Positions 7,838 through 15,568 of a stretch of 64,000 bases of DNA are shown one piece after another. The DNA lies in contig JAUJOQ010000001.1 in assembly GCA_030447725.1 (NCBI GenBank), forward strand, positions 94,821-158,820, read 5' to 3'. The first letter of the stretch is position 1; each line of letters begins with the position of its first letter. The translations under genes and the position numbers were made by a program. Below the pieces are notes generated by a model, which ran no database searches, was not told the DNA's origin, and saw nothing but the letters and a program-made list of their open reading frames with translations. Source of the stretch: Thermoleophilaceae bacterium. Lineage in GTDB: Bacteria > Actinomycetota > Thermoleophilia > Solirubrobacterales > Thermoleophilaceae.

Positions 7838-8727
7838 ATTGGGCCTCGGCGCGCCGGGCGCTCGTTGGACAGTGATCGTCCCAGCTCATAGGCCAATTCG
7901 TCCACCGGGTCGAGCAGAGCGCGAAGCGCCGCGTCGCGGTCACGAGACCACACCGCTGAGGCAAGGCCCCCTACGACCGTCCGGGCGCCCCACCACGCCA
8001 GGCCGAGGCGGCGACGTGGCGGGATGGAGCCCGGATACTGTCTGTCAAGCCAAGCTCCACCGGCCCCGTGGCACAGGTTTTGAGCGATGAAGCCGGTCAC
8101 TGTGGAGCGGCTGTGGTGCACCACGGTGGCGCGCTCTCGCCGCTCATCTCCCCAACCTGCCGCCCTCAGTCGATAGGTCAGGTCGGCATCCTCCGCGGCC
8201 CGTATGTCCTCGCGAAAGCCTCCCACCGCCTCGAAGGCGCTCCGCCGGCAGGCTGTGTTCGCGGTCTGTGGAAATCCCCAGCGTCCGAAGCGGAACGTGT
8301 TGTCCTGGCTCATGGCGCCCCGGATATAGGAGTAGCGGGCGACCGCGCCGGCCCGTGCGGGCACCGCCTCGTCGAGTATGCCGCCCGCGAGAAGGGCTGT
8401 CTGCTCCTGCGGGGGAGGGTCGAAGTAGCGGTCGAGCAGGTCCACGGCGGGAACGGTGTCGGCATCGATGAAGACGAGCCACTGCGCCGAGCCTCGCTCC
8501 GCTCCCCGATTACGTGCGTAGCCAGGCGTTGCCACCCTCGCGGCCCGGAGGACGGGCACCGGGCTCGCTGAGGAAGCGGCCACGGCCGCGCCCCGCGGAG
8601 TGTTGTCGACGACCACCACGGAGTCGCCCGAATCCCGGCGCAGTTGCTCGAGGCGGTGTCGCACCTCCTCGAGCTCCGCCGGGGTGCCCCGGAACGGGAC
8701 CACCACATCTACCGACGGACGGGGCAC
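7834..8727 (-). CDS. GT2-family glycosyltransferase (paralogue of 5161-6171)
   Basis: GT2 transferase of 297 residues from GTG 8727. SVDVVVPFRGTPAELEEV and VVVVDNTPRG make the donor site, WLVFIDADTVPAVDLLDRYF the DxD region (about residues 91-110), then FPQTANTACRRSAFEAVGG and AAEDADLTYRLRAAGW. It is a close paralogue of the gene at 5161-6171 but ends about 40 residues earlier, right after the shared ELGRSLSNER. It heads a two-gene minus-strand unit with the degenerate GT at 7097. A TACGCT hexamer 7 nt upstream supports the GTG start. Confidence 0.85.
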   Translation of the reverse strand: MPRPSVDVVVPFRGTPAELEEVRHRLEQLRRDSGDSVVVVDNTPRGAAVAASSASPVPVLRAARVATPGYARNRGAERGSAQWLVFIDADTVPAVDLLDRYFDPPPQEQTALLAGGILDEAVPARAGAVARYSYIRGAMSQDNTFRFGRWGFPQTANTACRRSAFEAVGGFREDIRAAEDADLTYRLRAAGWGDERRERATVVHHSRSTVTGFIAQNLCHGAGGAWLDRQYPGSIPPRRRLGLAWWGARTVVGGLASAVWSRDRDAALRALLDPVDELAYELGRSLSNERPARRGPM

Positions 8728-8734
8728 GGCGGCC

Positions 8735-8740
8735 AGCGTA
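8735..8740 (-). promoter_or_regulatory. Candidate -10 element TACGCT (minus strand)
   Basis: Reads TACGCT on the minus strand, 7 nt before the GTG at 8727. No ribosome-binding site is visible, consistent with a leaderless transcript. Confidence 0.4.
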
Positions 8741-8783
8741 GCTACCGGCCGGAGCTGGGGGGACCGTCACTTACCATGCATGT

Positions 8784-8800
8784 CTGCCGGTTGCCGGCAG
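8784..8800 (+). other. Stem-loop in the leader of the WecG/TagA gene
   Basis: CTGCCGG and CCGGCAG form a perfect 7-bp stem around a TTG loop. It lies 50 bp before the ATG at 8851, downstream of a possible -10 (TACCAT, 8772-8777), so it would sit at the very 5' end of the mRNA. Function unknown. Confidence 0.3.
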
Positions 8801-8850
8801 GGTCGATGCCCGACCGGGCCCCGCCGACACATCTTCGCCGAGCCCTGACC

Positions 8851-9636
8851 ATGACGGCCACCACCAACAGCGATGGCGCACCGCCCACGGAGATGTTCGG
8901 CATCGACGTCGAGACCACTCCGCCGGCGGAGCTGCTGCGCCGGATACTCGACTACGCCGAGCGAGCCGAGCGCCGGCGGGTGAGCTACGTGAACGCGCAC
9001 GTTCTCAACCAGGCGCAGTCGAATCCGGAGCTGCACAGTGCGCTGCAGTCCTCCGACGTCGTCTACTGCGACGGCTACGGGGTACGGCTCGCGGCGCGGC
9101 TGATCGGGCTCAGGGTGCCCCACCGGATGACCGGCGCGGACTGGGTCTGGGGGATTGCCGCCCTGTGCCAGGAGTCGGGACGCTCTCTCTACCTGCTGGG
9201 CTCCGACCCGGGCGCAGCCTCGGGCGCCGCACAGGCGCTCAAGCGCTGGTATCCGCGCCTGGACGTGCGCGGCACCCACCACGGCTATTTCGATCTCGAC
9301 AGTCCCCACTCGGATCGGGTGCTCGAGCACATCGCCGAGATGAAGCCCGACATCCTGCTCGTCGGGATGGGCACCCCCCAGCAGGAGCTGTGGGTGGACC
9401 GCAACCGCGACCGCATCGACGCTCCGGTGGTCTGGACGGTGGGCGCGCTCTTCGACTACATGTCGGGGCGCGTCCCGAGGGCGCCCTACTGGATCTCCGA
9501 CAACGGCTTCGAGTGGATCTACCGCCTGGCGGTCGAGCCGCGGCGGATGTGGCGGCGCTATCTCCTGGGCAACCCCGCTTTTCTCTACCGCGTGCTGGAC
9601 GAGCGGCGCCAGGGCAACCACAGCTCAAGCCGGTGA
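8851..9636 (+). CDS. WecG/TagA/CpsF-family glycosyltransferase (GT26)
   Basis: Transfers a sugar (ManNAc or ManNAcUA in characterised WecG/TagA enzymes) to a polyprenyl-diphospho-linked sugar at the inner membrane face. 261 residues from ATG 8851, which immediately precedes the conserved MFGIDVETTPPAELL. Family blocks are intact: YVNAHVLNQAQ, DVVYCDGYGV (with the catalytic-type Asp), HRMTGADWVW, LYLLGSDPGAA, ILLVGMGTPQQELW and WTVGALFDYMSG. The C-terminal basic segment (EPRRMWRRYLLGNPAFLYRVL) is the membrane-targeting appendage known in TagA. An in-frame ATG at 8776 would add 25 unconserved residues. The next gene starts inside its stop codon (GTGA). Confidence 0.9.
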   Translation: MTATTNSDGAPPTEMFGIDVETTPPAELLRRILDYAERAERRRVSYVNAHVLNQAQSNPELHSALQSSDVVYCDGYGVRLAARLIGLRVPHRMTGADWVWGIAALCQESGRSLYLLGSDPGAASGAAQALKRWYPRLDVRGTHHGYFDLDSPHSDRVLEHIAEMKPDILLVGMGTPQQELWVDRNRDRIDAPVVWTVGALFDYMSGRVPRAPYWISDNGFEWIYRLAVEPRRMWRRYLLGNPAFLYRVLDERRQGNHSSSR

Positions 9637-11570
9637 CACGGATTCACGTCGGGGAGTCGGCGGCGGCCGTGGCGGTCGGCGTGGCGGCCTTGGCCATCGC
9701 CGCGTACGTCGGCGTCAAGGATCTGGAGGCGGTGCCTGATGTGGTGCGGGCCGTGGCGGCCACCATGTTGCTCGTCTCGGTTGCCGGCTACGCGCCGGCA
9801 AGGCTGCTGGTGGGGCCCGAGCTGTGGCCCCATTTCTGGGTGCTCGTCTGCCTCGTGGGCTGCGTCTCCGCGGGCCTCGGCCTCACTGCCCTCGGGTTCT
9901 TGGGCCTGCCTTTCGAGGTGTCGCTGCCGGCTCTGCTCGCGGCCGGGGCGTTGGCGGCAGCGGCTATCCGCTTGCGACTGGGGCCGGCGCGTCCCGGCGC
10001 GGAGGAGCTGGCCGCCGCGGGCGGGCGACGCCTCACGCTTGCGTGGCCCTCCTACCTGGCCGTTGTGCTCGTAGCGCTGCTCGTAACGCCGATCTTCGTC
10101 AACGGCTTCGCGACCGTGCAGGGCAACAACCCGGACGCGGTGCTCGGCGTGGGGACCGCGGAGCTGCTCCAGCACACTCATCCGGCCGCGATCGACGAAG
10201 ACCTGCCCGTGGATCGGATGCCGCTCGTATGGCGGTCGAAGTACCCGATCTATTACGTCCTCGCCGGGGCGTCTTCGCTTTCCGGCCTCGACCCCACCCA
10301 GACCTTCGCGACGCTCTCCGCGGTACTGGCGGCCCTCACTGCCGCGGCGTTCATGCTGGTCGCTCGCTATGGGCTGGGGGCCACGCCGCGAGCGGCCGTG
10401 CTGACGATGGCGCTGGTGGGATTCGACAGAGCTGTGTACTACCTCGCTCTCCACCCGTACCACAACCAGTTGTGGGGCACGATGGCGCTGGCGCCGATCC
10501 TGTTGTTCGGCCTGCGCCTACTGGAGCGCCCCAGCCGGCGGGACGCTGTACTGCTCGCCGGATTCCTGCTCCTTGGCCTGGCGGCCTACCCGCTGATGGT
10601 GCTCTTTCCGGTGCTGGCCCTCGCCGCGGCGGGCGCGGCCTTGCACCGCAGCGGTCGCCTCCGCTTTCGGCGCCCGCGGCTGCCACGTTCTCGCCTCGGG
10701 CGCACCGGCTGGGTCGCCGCCGCCCTGCTGGCCGGGCCTGCGGCGCTCGTGGTCGGCCTCGGGGTCGTTGAGAAGTCGGTCAGCGCCGCCCAGCTGCTGC
10801 TTTCCGGAAGCTCGCTCTCGCCGTGGCGCGGGGACCTCGACGACTATCCCTCCCCGGGCTCCTTCATCGCCGTCACCGGTGAGCTGGGGCAAGTGGCGGC
10901 GCTCTTGGTGCTGGGCGCTGCTCTGCTCGGCGTTCGCCGCCTTCCCGCCGTTCCGCGTGCGGCCTTCACCGCGATGATCGCCGGCGGGCTGCTGTTCAGC
11001 GTGTACTTCCGCTTTCGGGAGTTCGGCGAGTACTTCTACTTCAAGCTGCTCGCCTTCCTGGCGCCTGTGGTCCTGCTGGCCGCCGCCGTCTGGCTCGCCG
11101 CGGGCGCGGGCCGGCACCGCGCCGGGCGCCTCGCGCTAGCCGCCTCGGTAGTGCTCGTGGCGCTCCAACTCGCTGGACTGCGCAGGGAGATAGCGGTGAC
11201 GGGACTTCAGCTCGACTCCGAGACGCTGGAGCTGCGCGACGCCGCGGACCGGCTTCCGCAAGGGGCGAGCGTGCGCGTGGACGTGCTGCCCGACGGTCGC
11301 CAGCTCTGGGTCGGCTACGTGCTGAGCGACCATCCGCTCAGCACCCTCAACCCGCTCGTGGGGACGACCTATCCCCACATCGAGCGCGGGCGCAAGGCGG
11401 ACTTCATCGTTGCCGACTCGCGCGTTCCAGCCTATCCCTGGCCCGATTCCGCGGGTCCGCCGCTGTTCGACAACGGCAAGTTCCGCCTCTACCGGATGAG
11501 CGCCGCGGTGCCCGGCCCCGACCGATCGTCGAAACGGATGATCGACCAGTTCAGCCAAGCGTTCGAATAG
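9633..11570 (+). CDS. Large polytopic membrane protein of the glycan locus
   Basis: Unrecognised integral membrane protein, 645 residues from GTG 9633, translationally coupled to the upstream transferase. Hydropathy by eye suggests about 11-13 transmembrane segments up to about residue 515 (for example WPSYLAVVLVALLVTPIFV and AVLLAGFLLLGLAAYPLMVLF). The remaining 130 residues are soluble (EIAVTGLQLDSETLELRDAA onward). Between spans, a loop holds PLVWRSKYPIYYVLAGASSL and later FDRAVYYLALHPYHNQLWG. The architecture recalls GT-C fold glycosyltransferases or glycan polymerases, but I see no decisive motif and make no assignment. Its stop is followed at once by repeat array 1. Confidence 0.8.
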   Translation: MTRIHVGESAAAVAVGVAALAIAAYVGVKDLEAVPDVVRAVAATMLLVSVAGYAPARLLVGPELWPHFWVLVCLVGCVSAGLGLTALGFLGLPFEVSLPALLAAGALAAAAIRLRLGPARPGAEELAAAGGRRLTLAWPSYLAVVLVALLVTPIFVNGFATVQGNNPDAVLGVGTAELLQHTHPAAIDEDLPVDRMPLVWRSKYPIYYVLAGASSLSGLDPTQTFATLSAVLAALTAAAFMLVARYGLGATPRAAVLTMALVGFDRAVYYLALHPYHNQLWGTMALAPILLFGLRLLERPSRRDAVLLAGFLLLGLAAYPLMVLFPVLALAAAGAALHRSGRLRFRRPRLPRSRLGRTGWVAAALLAGPAALVVGLGVVEKSVSAAQLLLSGSSLSPWRGDLDDYPSPGSFIAVTGELGQVAALLVLGAALLGVRRLPAVPRAAFTAMIAGGLLFSVYFRFREFGEYFYFKLLAFLAPVVLLAAAVWLAAGAGRHRAGRLALAASVVLVALQLAGLRREIAVTGLQLDSETLELRDAADRLPQGASVRVDVLPDGRQLWVGYVLSDHPLSTLNPLVGTTYPHIERGRKADFIVADSRVPAYPWPDSAGPPLFDNGKFRLYRMSAAVPGPDRSSKRMIDQFSQAFE

Positions 11571-11818
11571 GGCGACGGACCCCACCGCACGGATGGCTCT
11601 CCCGGGAGCACCGCACCCTCTGGGGAGGAGCGCAGCGGGAACGTTGCCGGAGGAGCGCAGGCCGATCGCCTCGGGAGGAGCGCAGCCGGAACGTCGTTCC
11701 GGCGAGCACCGCACCGGAGGCTCTCGGCCGAGCACCGCACGGACGGCTCTCCCGCGAGCACCGCACCCCCTCGGGAGGAGCGCAGCGGGAACGTCGTTCC
11801 CGCGAGCACCGCACCCTC
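11571..11818. repeat. Composite intergenic repeat, array 1
   Basis: Fills the gap between two convergent genes. It contains five exact copies of GAGCACCGCAC (11606, 11704, 11730, 11756 and 11804 are first bases) and four of GAGGAGCGCAG (11625, 11650, 11675, 11775). Two 19-bp palindromes join them: GCCGGAACGTCGTTCCGGC at 11685-11703 and GCGGGAACGTCGTTCCCGC at 11785-11803. The second carries a compensated base-pair swap. Three of the A-motif copies are spaced exactly 26 bp. The array ends a few bases from the stop of the sugar transferase (11822). It is not CRISPR: spacers are not unique and unit lengths vary. Confidence 0.9.
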
Positions 11819-11821
11819 CTC

Positions 11822-13318
11822 TCACCAGGCGCCCTGGCTGCGGACCACGGCGGGGATGGTCCTCAGCAGGATCGCCAGGTCGAGGAACACCGACCATCGC
11901 TCGAGGTACAGGAAGTCGAGACGCACCAGCTCATCGAAGTCGAGCTCGGAGCGCCCGGACACCTGCCAAAGCCCCGTCATCCCCGGCAGCACGAGGTAGC
12001 GCTTGAGGTGCCAGCCCTCGAGGCGGTCGTAGTCGCGCTGGGGCAGCGGCCGCGGCCCGACGAGCGACATCTCGCCGCGGAAGACGTTGAGCAGCTGAGG
12101 CAGCTCGTCGAGCGACCAGCGTCGGAGCCAGTTGCCCACCCGGGTCACGCGCGGGTCGTCGCGGATCTTGAACAGGGCGCCGCCCTGCTCGTTGTGCTCC
12201 TCTAGGCGCTCCTGCAGGTCCTCCGCTCCGACGTCCATCGTGCGGAACTTGAAGCAGGCGAAGGGCCGGCCGCCGATGCCCGGCCGCATGGAGCGGAACA
12301 GGATCGGTCCGCCCGAGTCCAACCGGATGGCGACAGCCACCAGGGCCATCAAGGGTGAGAGCACGGCCATCAGGAGTACCGAGCCGACGATGTCGAATCC
12401 GCGCTTGATCACGAAGTCGATGCCCTCGAAGACGGGGGGCTTCAGCTCGAAGAGCGGCAGCGACTGTCCGGGGACGAACTCCACCCGATCCATCAGGATC
12501 TCCATCGTCGAGGGCGCGACCCTCACGCGGATCCCCTGCTGATGGCAGCGGTCGACAAGATCCACCGCTTTCTCCTGCGGGAAGTCCGGGTCGGCGATCA
12601 GCACCTCGTCGAACGTGTCGAAGTGGCGCTCGAGGGTCTCGAGCGAGCCGAAGTCGCGCAGGCCGTCACTGCGACGATCTGTGAGCGACACGTAGCCGAA
12701 GGGCTCGATCTGGGAGCTGTCCTGGAGGGCATGGGCCACGGCGTCGATGTGGCTGCCCGAGCCCACGAGCACCGCCCGGCGGCGGTAGCCGGCGGCGCGC
12801 AGCACCGCGCTGCTGGCGCGCTCGAAGCCCCAGCGCAGCGAGGACATGTAGAGCAGGGCGAAGAAGAGCGAGGCGTAGAAGATGTAGTACGACGAGAAGG
12901 TCTTGCCCTCGATCACGGCGTACACGAGGCTCACCAGGGTGACCTGGAAGAGCGACGAGATCAGGGTTGCGAAGCCGGGCCTCTGTGGCCGGTCGCGGTA
13001 GAGGCCCGAGCGCGCGAAGAGCAACAGCATCACCAGGCAGGCGAGCGGCGCCACGTCAGCCGCCTGGCCGAAGGTTCGGTGCAGCAGGTCGGGATCGCGC
13101 GCGTAGGTCTTGATCGCCAGCGCGGTCCAGATGGCGAGGAACATGCCGGCCACGTCGAGCGACGCCAGGGCGACGATCCGGAGCCCGCGCCTGATCGTCT
13201 CGAACCGCAGCAGCCCGCCGAGCAGCGGCGAAGCGCTGGCCCTGACATCGCGGTCGGGCAGAGCCGCCGGCGCGGCCGGCTTGACTTCCTTGAGTTCTCT
13301 GGCCAGGCCGTTGCTCAT
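11822..13318 (-). CDS. Polyprenyl-phosphate sugar-1-phosphate transferase (exopolysaccharide initiating enzyme)
   Basis: Membrane enzyme that starts glycan assembly by moving a hexose-1-phosphate from a nucleotide sugar onto undecaprenyl phosphate. 498 residues from ATG 13318; a longer frame upstream adds only unconserved sequence. The N-terminal half has about four transmembrane spans (for example VALASLDVAGMFLAIWTALA) and a Rossmann-like CoA-binding domain (RAVLVGSGSHIDAVAHAL). The C-terminal catalytic domain begins VIKRGFDIVGSVLL and has FKFRTM, RRWSLDELPQLLNV, GEMSLVGPRPLP and PGMTGLWQVSGRSE, all hallmarks of WbaP/CpsE-type transferases. It belongs functionally with the glycosyltransferases to its left. 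Confidence 0.93.
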   Translation of the reverse strand: MSNGLARELKEVKPAAPAALPDRDVRASASPLLGGLLRFETIRRGLRIVALASLDVAGMFLAIWTALAIKTYARDPDLLHRTFGQAADVAPLACLVMLLLFARSGLYRDRPQRPGFATLISSLFQVTLVSLVYAVIEGKTFSSYYIFYASLFFALLYMSSLRWGFERASSAVLRAAGYRRRAVLVGSGSHIDAVAHALQDSSQIEPFGYVSLTDRRSDGLRDFGSLETLERHFDTFDEVLIADPDFPQEKAVDLVDRCHQQGIRVRVAPSTMEILMDRVEFVPGQSLPLFELKPPVFEGIDFVIKRGFDIVGSVLLMAVLSPLMALVAVAIRLDSGGPILFRSMRPGIGGRPFACFKFRTMDVGAEDLQERLEEHNEQGGALFKIRDDPRVTRVGNWLRRWSLDELPQLLNVFRGEMSLVGPRPLPQRDYDRLEGWHLKRYLVLPGMTGLWQVSGRSELDFDELVRLDFLYLERWSVFLDLAILLRTIPAVVRSQGAW

Positions 13319-13545
13319 GGTGTGACCCGTAAGGGGGGATCCGCATCCCAAAAACCCCCGCGACCGGTGAATGTAGCGCTCGGGGGCGAACCTAAGCGGT
13401 GCGCAGGGGGGGCGAAATGTGCCGCGCCGGAACTTCTCCATGCAGATCGGCACCGGCCCGGCGCCAAAAAGGGCGGACTTTGCGCTCGACCTTCGCGCGC
13501 TGGAGGGGCATTCAAGGCAGGATCGGACGGACAGGAGCGCGGGAC

Positions 13546-14820
13546 GTGGAAGCCCACTCAGAGCCTACGAAGCATGGGGACGGTCGGACTCCCGACAGGG
13601 TCGCCCTGCTCGAGCGCTTCCGCGCGCAGATGCTCGCGACCGCCCGCCGCTACTCGATCAACAGCCACGATGCCGACGACGCCTACCAGCGCGCGGCGGA
13701 GATCCTGCTCACCCACTCGCCCACCGGCAGCGAGGACGAGCTGTGCCGGTGGCTGCGCACCACCGTCAAGCACGAGGCGCTGGCCATCCGCCGCCAGGTC
13801 GACCGCGTGGCCCCGGCCGGCGAGCCCCAGCAGTTACCCGAGCCGCGAGCGGCGCCACGGGAGACGGCCCACGACGAGGCCGTGCGCGGCGAGCGGCTGA
13901 GCCTGGGCGCCCAGGCGCTCGGGCGGCTGAAGCCCCAGGAGCTCCGCTGTCTGCTGCTCAAGGCGGAGGGCTACAGCTACCAGGAGATCTGTGAGCGGAC
14001 GGGATACTCGTACACGAAGGTAAATCGATGTCTCAGCGAGGGCCGGCGCGCGTTCCTGGCGCGCGTGACCAGCATCGAGTCGGGGGCGGAGTGCGACCTG
14101 CTCGCTCCCCAGCTGTCGGCGCTCGCGGACGGGGAGGGCACCGCCGTGGATCTCGCCGCCGTGCGCCCTCATCTCAAGAGCTGCCTGGCCTGCCGTGCGC
14201 GCCTGCGCGAGTTCCGGGCCGTGCCCGCCCGCGTGGCGGGGCTGGCGCCGGCCGGAGTGATCGTCGGTGGCGAGGGCGCAGGGTCTGTGCGCAGCCTCTT
14301 CGAGTCGCTGCTGGGCTCGGCCCAACACAAGGCCTCGGTCCTGGGAGACCGCGCGCATCAGGTGCTGGAGCTTGCCGGGGGCCAGAAGGCCGCCGCCGTC
14401 GCCGCCTCGGCGGCGGCCCTCGCGGGCGGCGGCGCGGTCACCGCCGACCGTTTCTCCGAGCGCGCCGGCGACCGCTCCTCCCCGGCCAAGGTGCGGCGCG
14501 CTAGCCAGGGGTTACCGTCCGGCGGCGGAGAAGCGGCGCCGGCGCCTCCGCCCGCTTACACGGCGCCACCTTCACCGACGGCCGCGCCCACTCCGCCGCC
14601 ACCGGCGCCCGATCCGCAGCCCCAGCCGCAGCCCCCGCCTGTCGAAGCGCCCCCGCCGCGGCCGTCGAACGAGTTCGCGCCCAAGGCGGCGGCTGCCTCC
14701 CCACCGCCCTCCTCCCAGCCGGCGCCCGTCCCCGCGCCGAGCGAGGTCGGGTCGGGCGGAGGCGGGCCTTCAGGGTCTGGCGGAAACGGTCCGTCGGGCA
14801 GCGGCGAGTTCGCGCCGTAG
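13546..14820 (+). CDS. ECF-type sigma factor fused to zinc-finger and membrane-linked proline-rich tail
   Basis: 424 residues from GTG 13546, preceded by AGGAG at a good distance. Residues 1-180 look like a sigma-70 (ECF) protein: region 2 around RFRAQMLATARRYSINSHDADDAYQRA, region 4 with LKPQELRCLLLKAEGYSYQEI and a helix-turn-helix TGYSYTKVNRCLSEGRRAFL. Next comes HLKSCLACRARLREF, a HxxxCxxC motif like the zinc-binding anti-sigma domain (ZAS), then an Ala-rich hydrophobic stretch (about residues 280-300) that could span the membrane, and a long Pro-rich tail ending in Gly/Ser. Sigma and anti-sigma elements in one chain would make a self-inhibited, possibly membrane-tethered regulator. That interpretation is inferred. 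Confidence 0.82.
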   Translation: MEAHSEPTKHGDGRTPDRVALLERFRAQMLATARRYSINSHDADDAYQRAAEILLTHSPTGSEDELCRWLRTTVKHEALAIRRQVDRVAPAGEPQQLPEPRAAPRETAHDEAVRGERLSLGAQALGRLKPQELRCLLLKAEGYSYQEICERTGYSYTKVNRCLSEGRRAFLARVTSIESGAECDLLAPQLSALADGEGTAVDLAAVRPHLKSCLACRARLREFRAVPARVAGLAPAGVIVGGEGAGSVRSLFESLLGSAQHKASVLGDRAHQVLELAGGQKAAAVAASAAALAGGGAVTADRFSERAGDRSSPAKVRRASQGLPSGGGEAAPAPPPAYTAPPSPTAAPTPPPPAPDPQPQPQPPPVEAPPPRPSNEFAPKAAAASPPPSSQPAPVPAPSEVGSGGGGPSGSGGNGPSGSGEFAP

Positions 14821-14915
14821 GCGTGTGACGCGGTCTCGCCTCCGCGCGGGCGCGGCTGCCACGACCTCGCGCAGCCACATCGCCCAGGCGACGGCGAGCG
14901 TGAGAGGATGGCCGG

Positions 14916-15542
14916 GTGAGCGGGACCGAAAGCGGCGTCTATGCCACCGCTGTGCGCCCCGGCTTGCGCACCCGGGTGGCAAGCCCTCTGGCTCGCCGCG
15001 CCCGCGCCAAGCGGCGCCGGCTGTACCTGGATCTGATGCGTTGCAGCGAGCGGGACTCCGTCCTGGATGTCGGCTGCGGCAGCATGGGTCTGGCCACGCT
15101 GGGAGTGCCGGGGGCCGTGACCGGCGTCGACCATGTGCAGCGACCGGGCTATCCGGGACACCGCTTCGTGCGCGCCGACGCCCGTGCACTGCCGTTCTCG
15201 GACCACGAGTTCGATGTCGTCTACTCGAACTCGCTGCTCGAGCACGTGTCGCCCACCGACCTCCAGCGCGTAGCGGCCGAGATCTCACGCGTGGGCAGGC
15301 GCCTGTTCGTGCAGACGCCCAACCGCCGCTTCCCCATCGAACCGCACGCGCTGCTGCCCCTGGTGCACTGGCTTCCTCGGAGGCTGGGCCGCCGCCTCTG
15401 GCGCCTGGGCGTGACCGGCGAGTCCTATGAGAACATCCACCTCTTGGATGCGCACGACCTGCGCCGGCTGTTCCCCGACGCGGAGATAGTGCGCGAGCGC
15501 GTGGGCCCGCTGACCAAGTCGCTTATCGCTGTCCGCCGCTGA
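14916..15542 (+). CDS. SAM-dependent class I methyltransferase
   Basis: 208 residues from GTG 14916. Motif I is VLDVGCGSMGLATLG (about residues 48-62), an acidic strand end VTGVDHV follows, then ADARALPFSDHEFDVVYSNSLLEHV, the Methyltransf_11 pattern. The C-terminal part (LHALLPLVHWLPRRLG region) resembles small-molecule or glycan methyltransferases. The substrate cannot be identified; proximity to the glycan locus suggests, weakly, a sugar or lipid carrier. Stands alone, with about 95 bp upstream. Confidence 0.85.
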   Translation: MSGTESGVYATAVRPGLRTRVASPLARRARAKRRRLYLDLMRCSERDSVLDVGCGSMGLATLGVPGAVTGVDHVQRPGYPGHRFVRADARALPFSDHEFDVVYSNSLLEHVSPTDLQRVAAEISRVGRRLFVQTPNRRFPIEPHALLPLVHWLPRRLGRRLWRLGVTGESYENIHLLDAHDLRRLFPDAEIVRERVGPLTKSLIAVRR

Positions 15543-15568
15543 CCCGCAACCGGCGCCCCCGGACGGGT

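Noticed and set aside
11551..11897. Several open frames on both strands across repeat arrays 1, 2 and 4, giving Cys/Arg-rich peptides with recurring RCSPE and CAPP strings
   Set aside because: They are translations of the repeat itself in different frames, lack upstream signals and continue into neighbouring genes out of frame.
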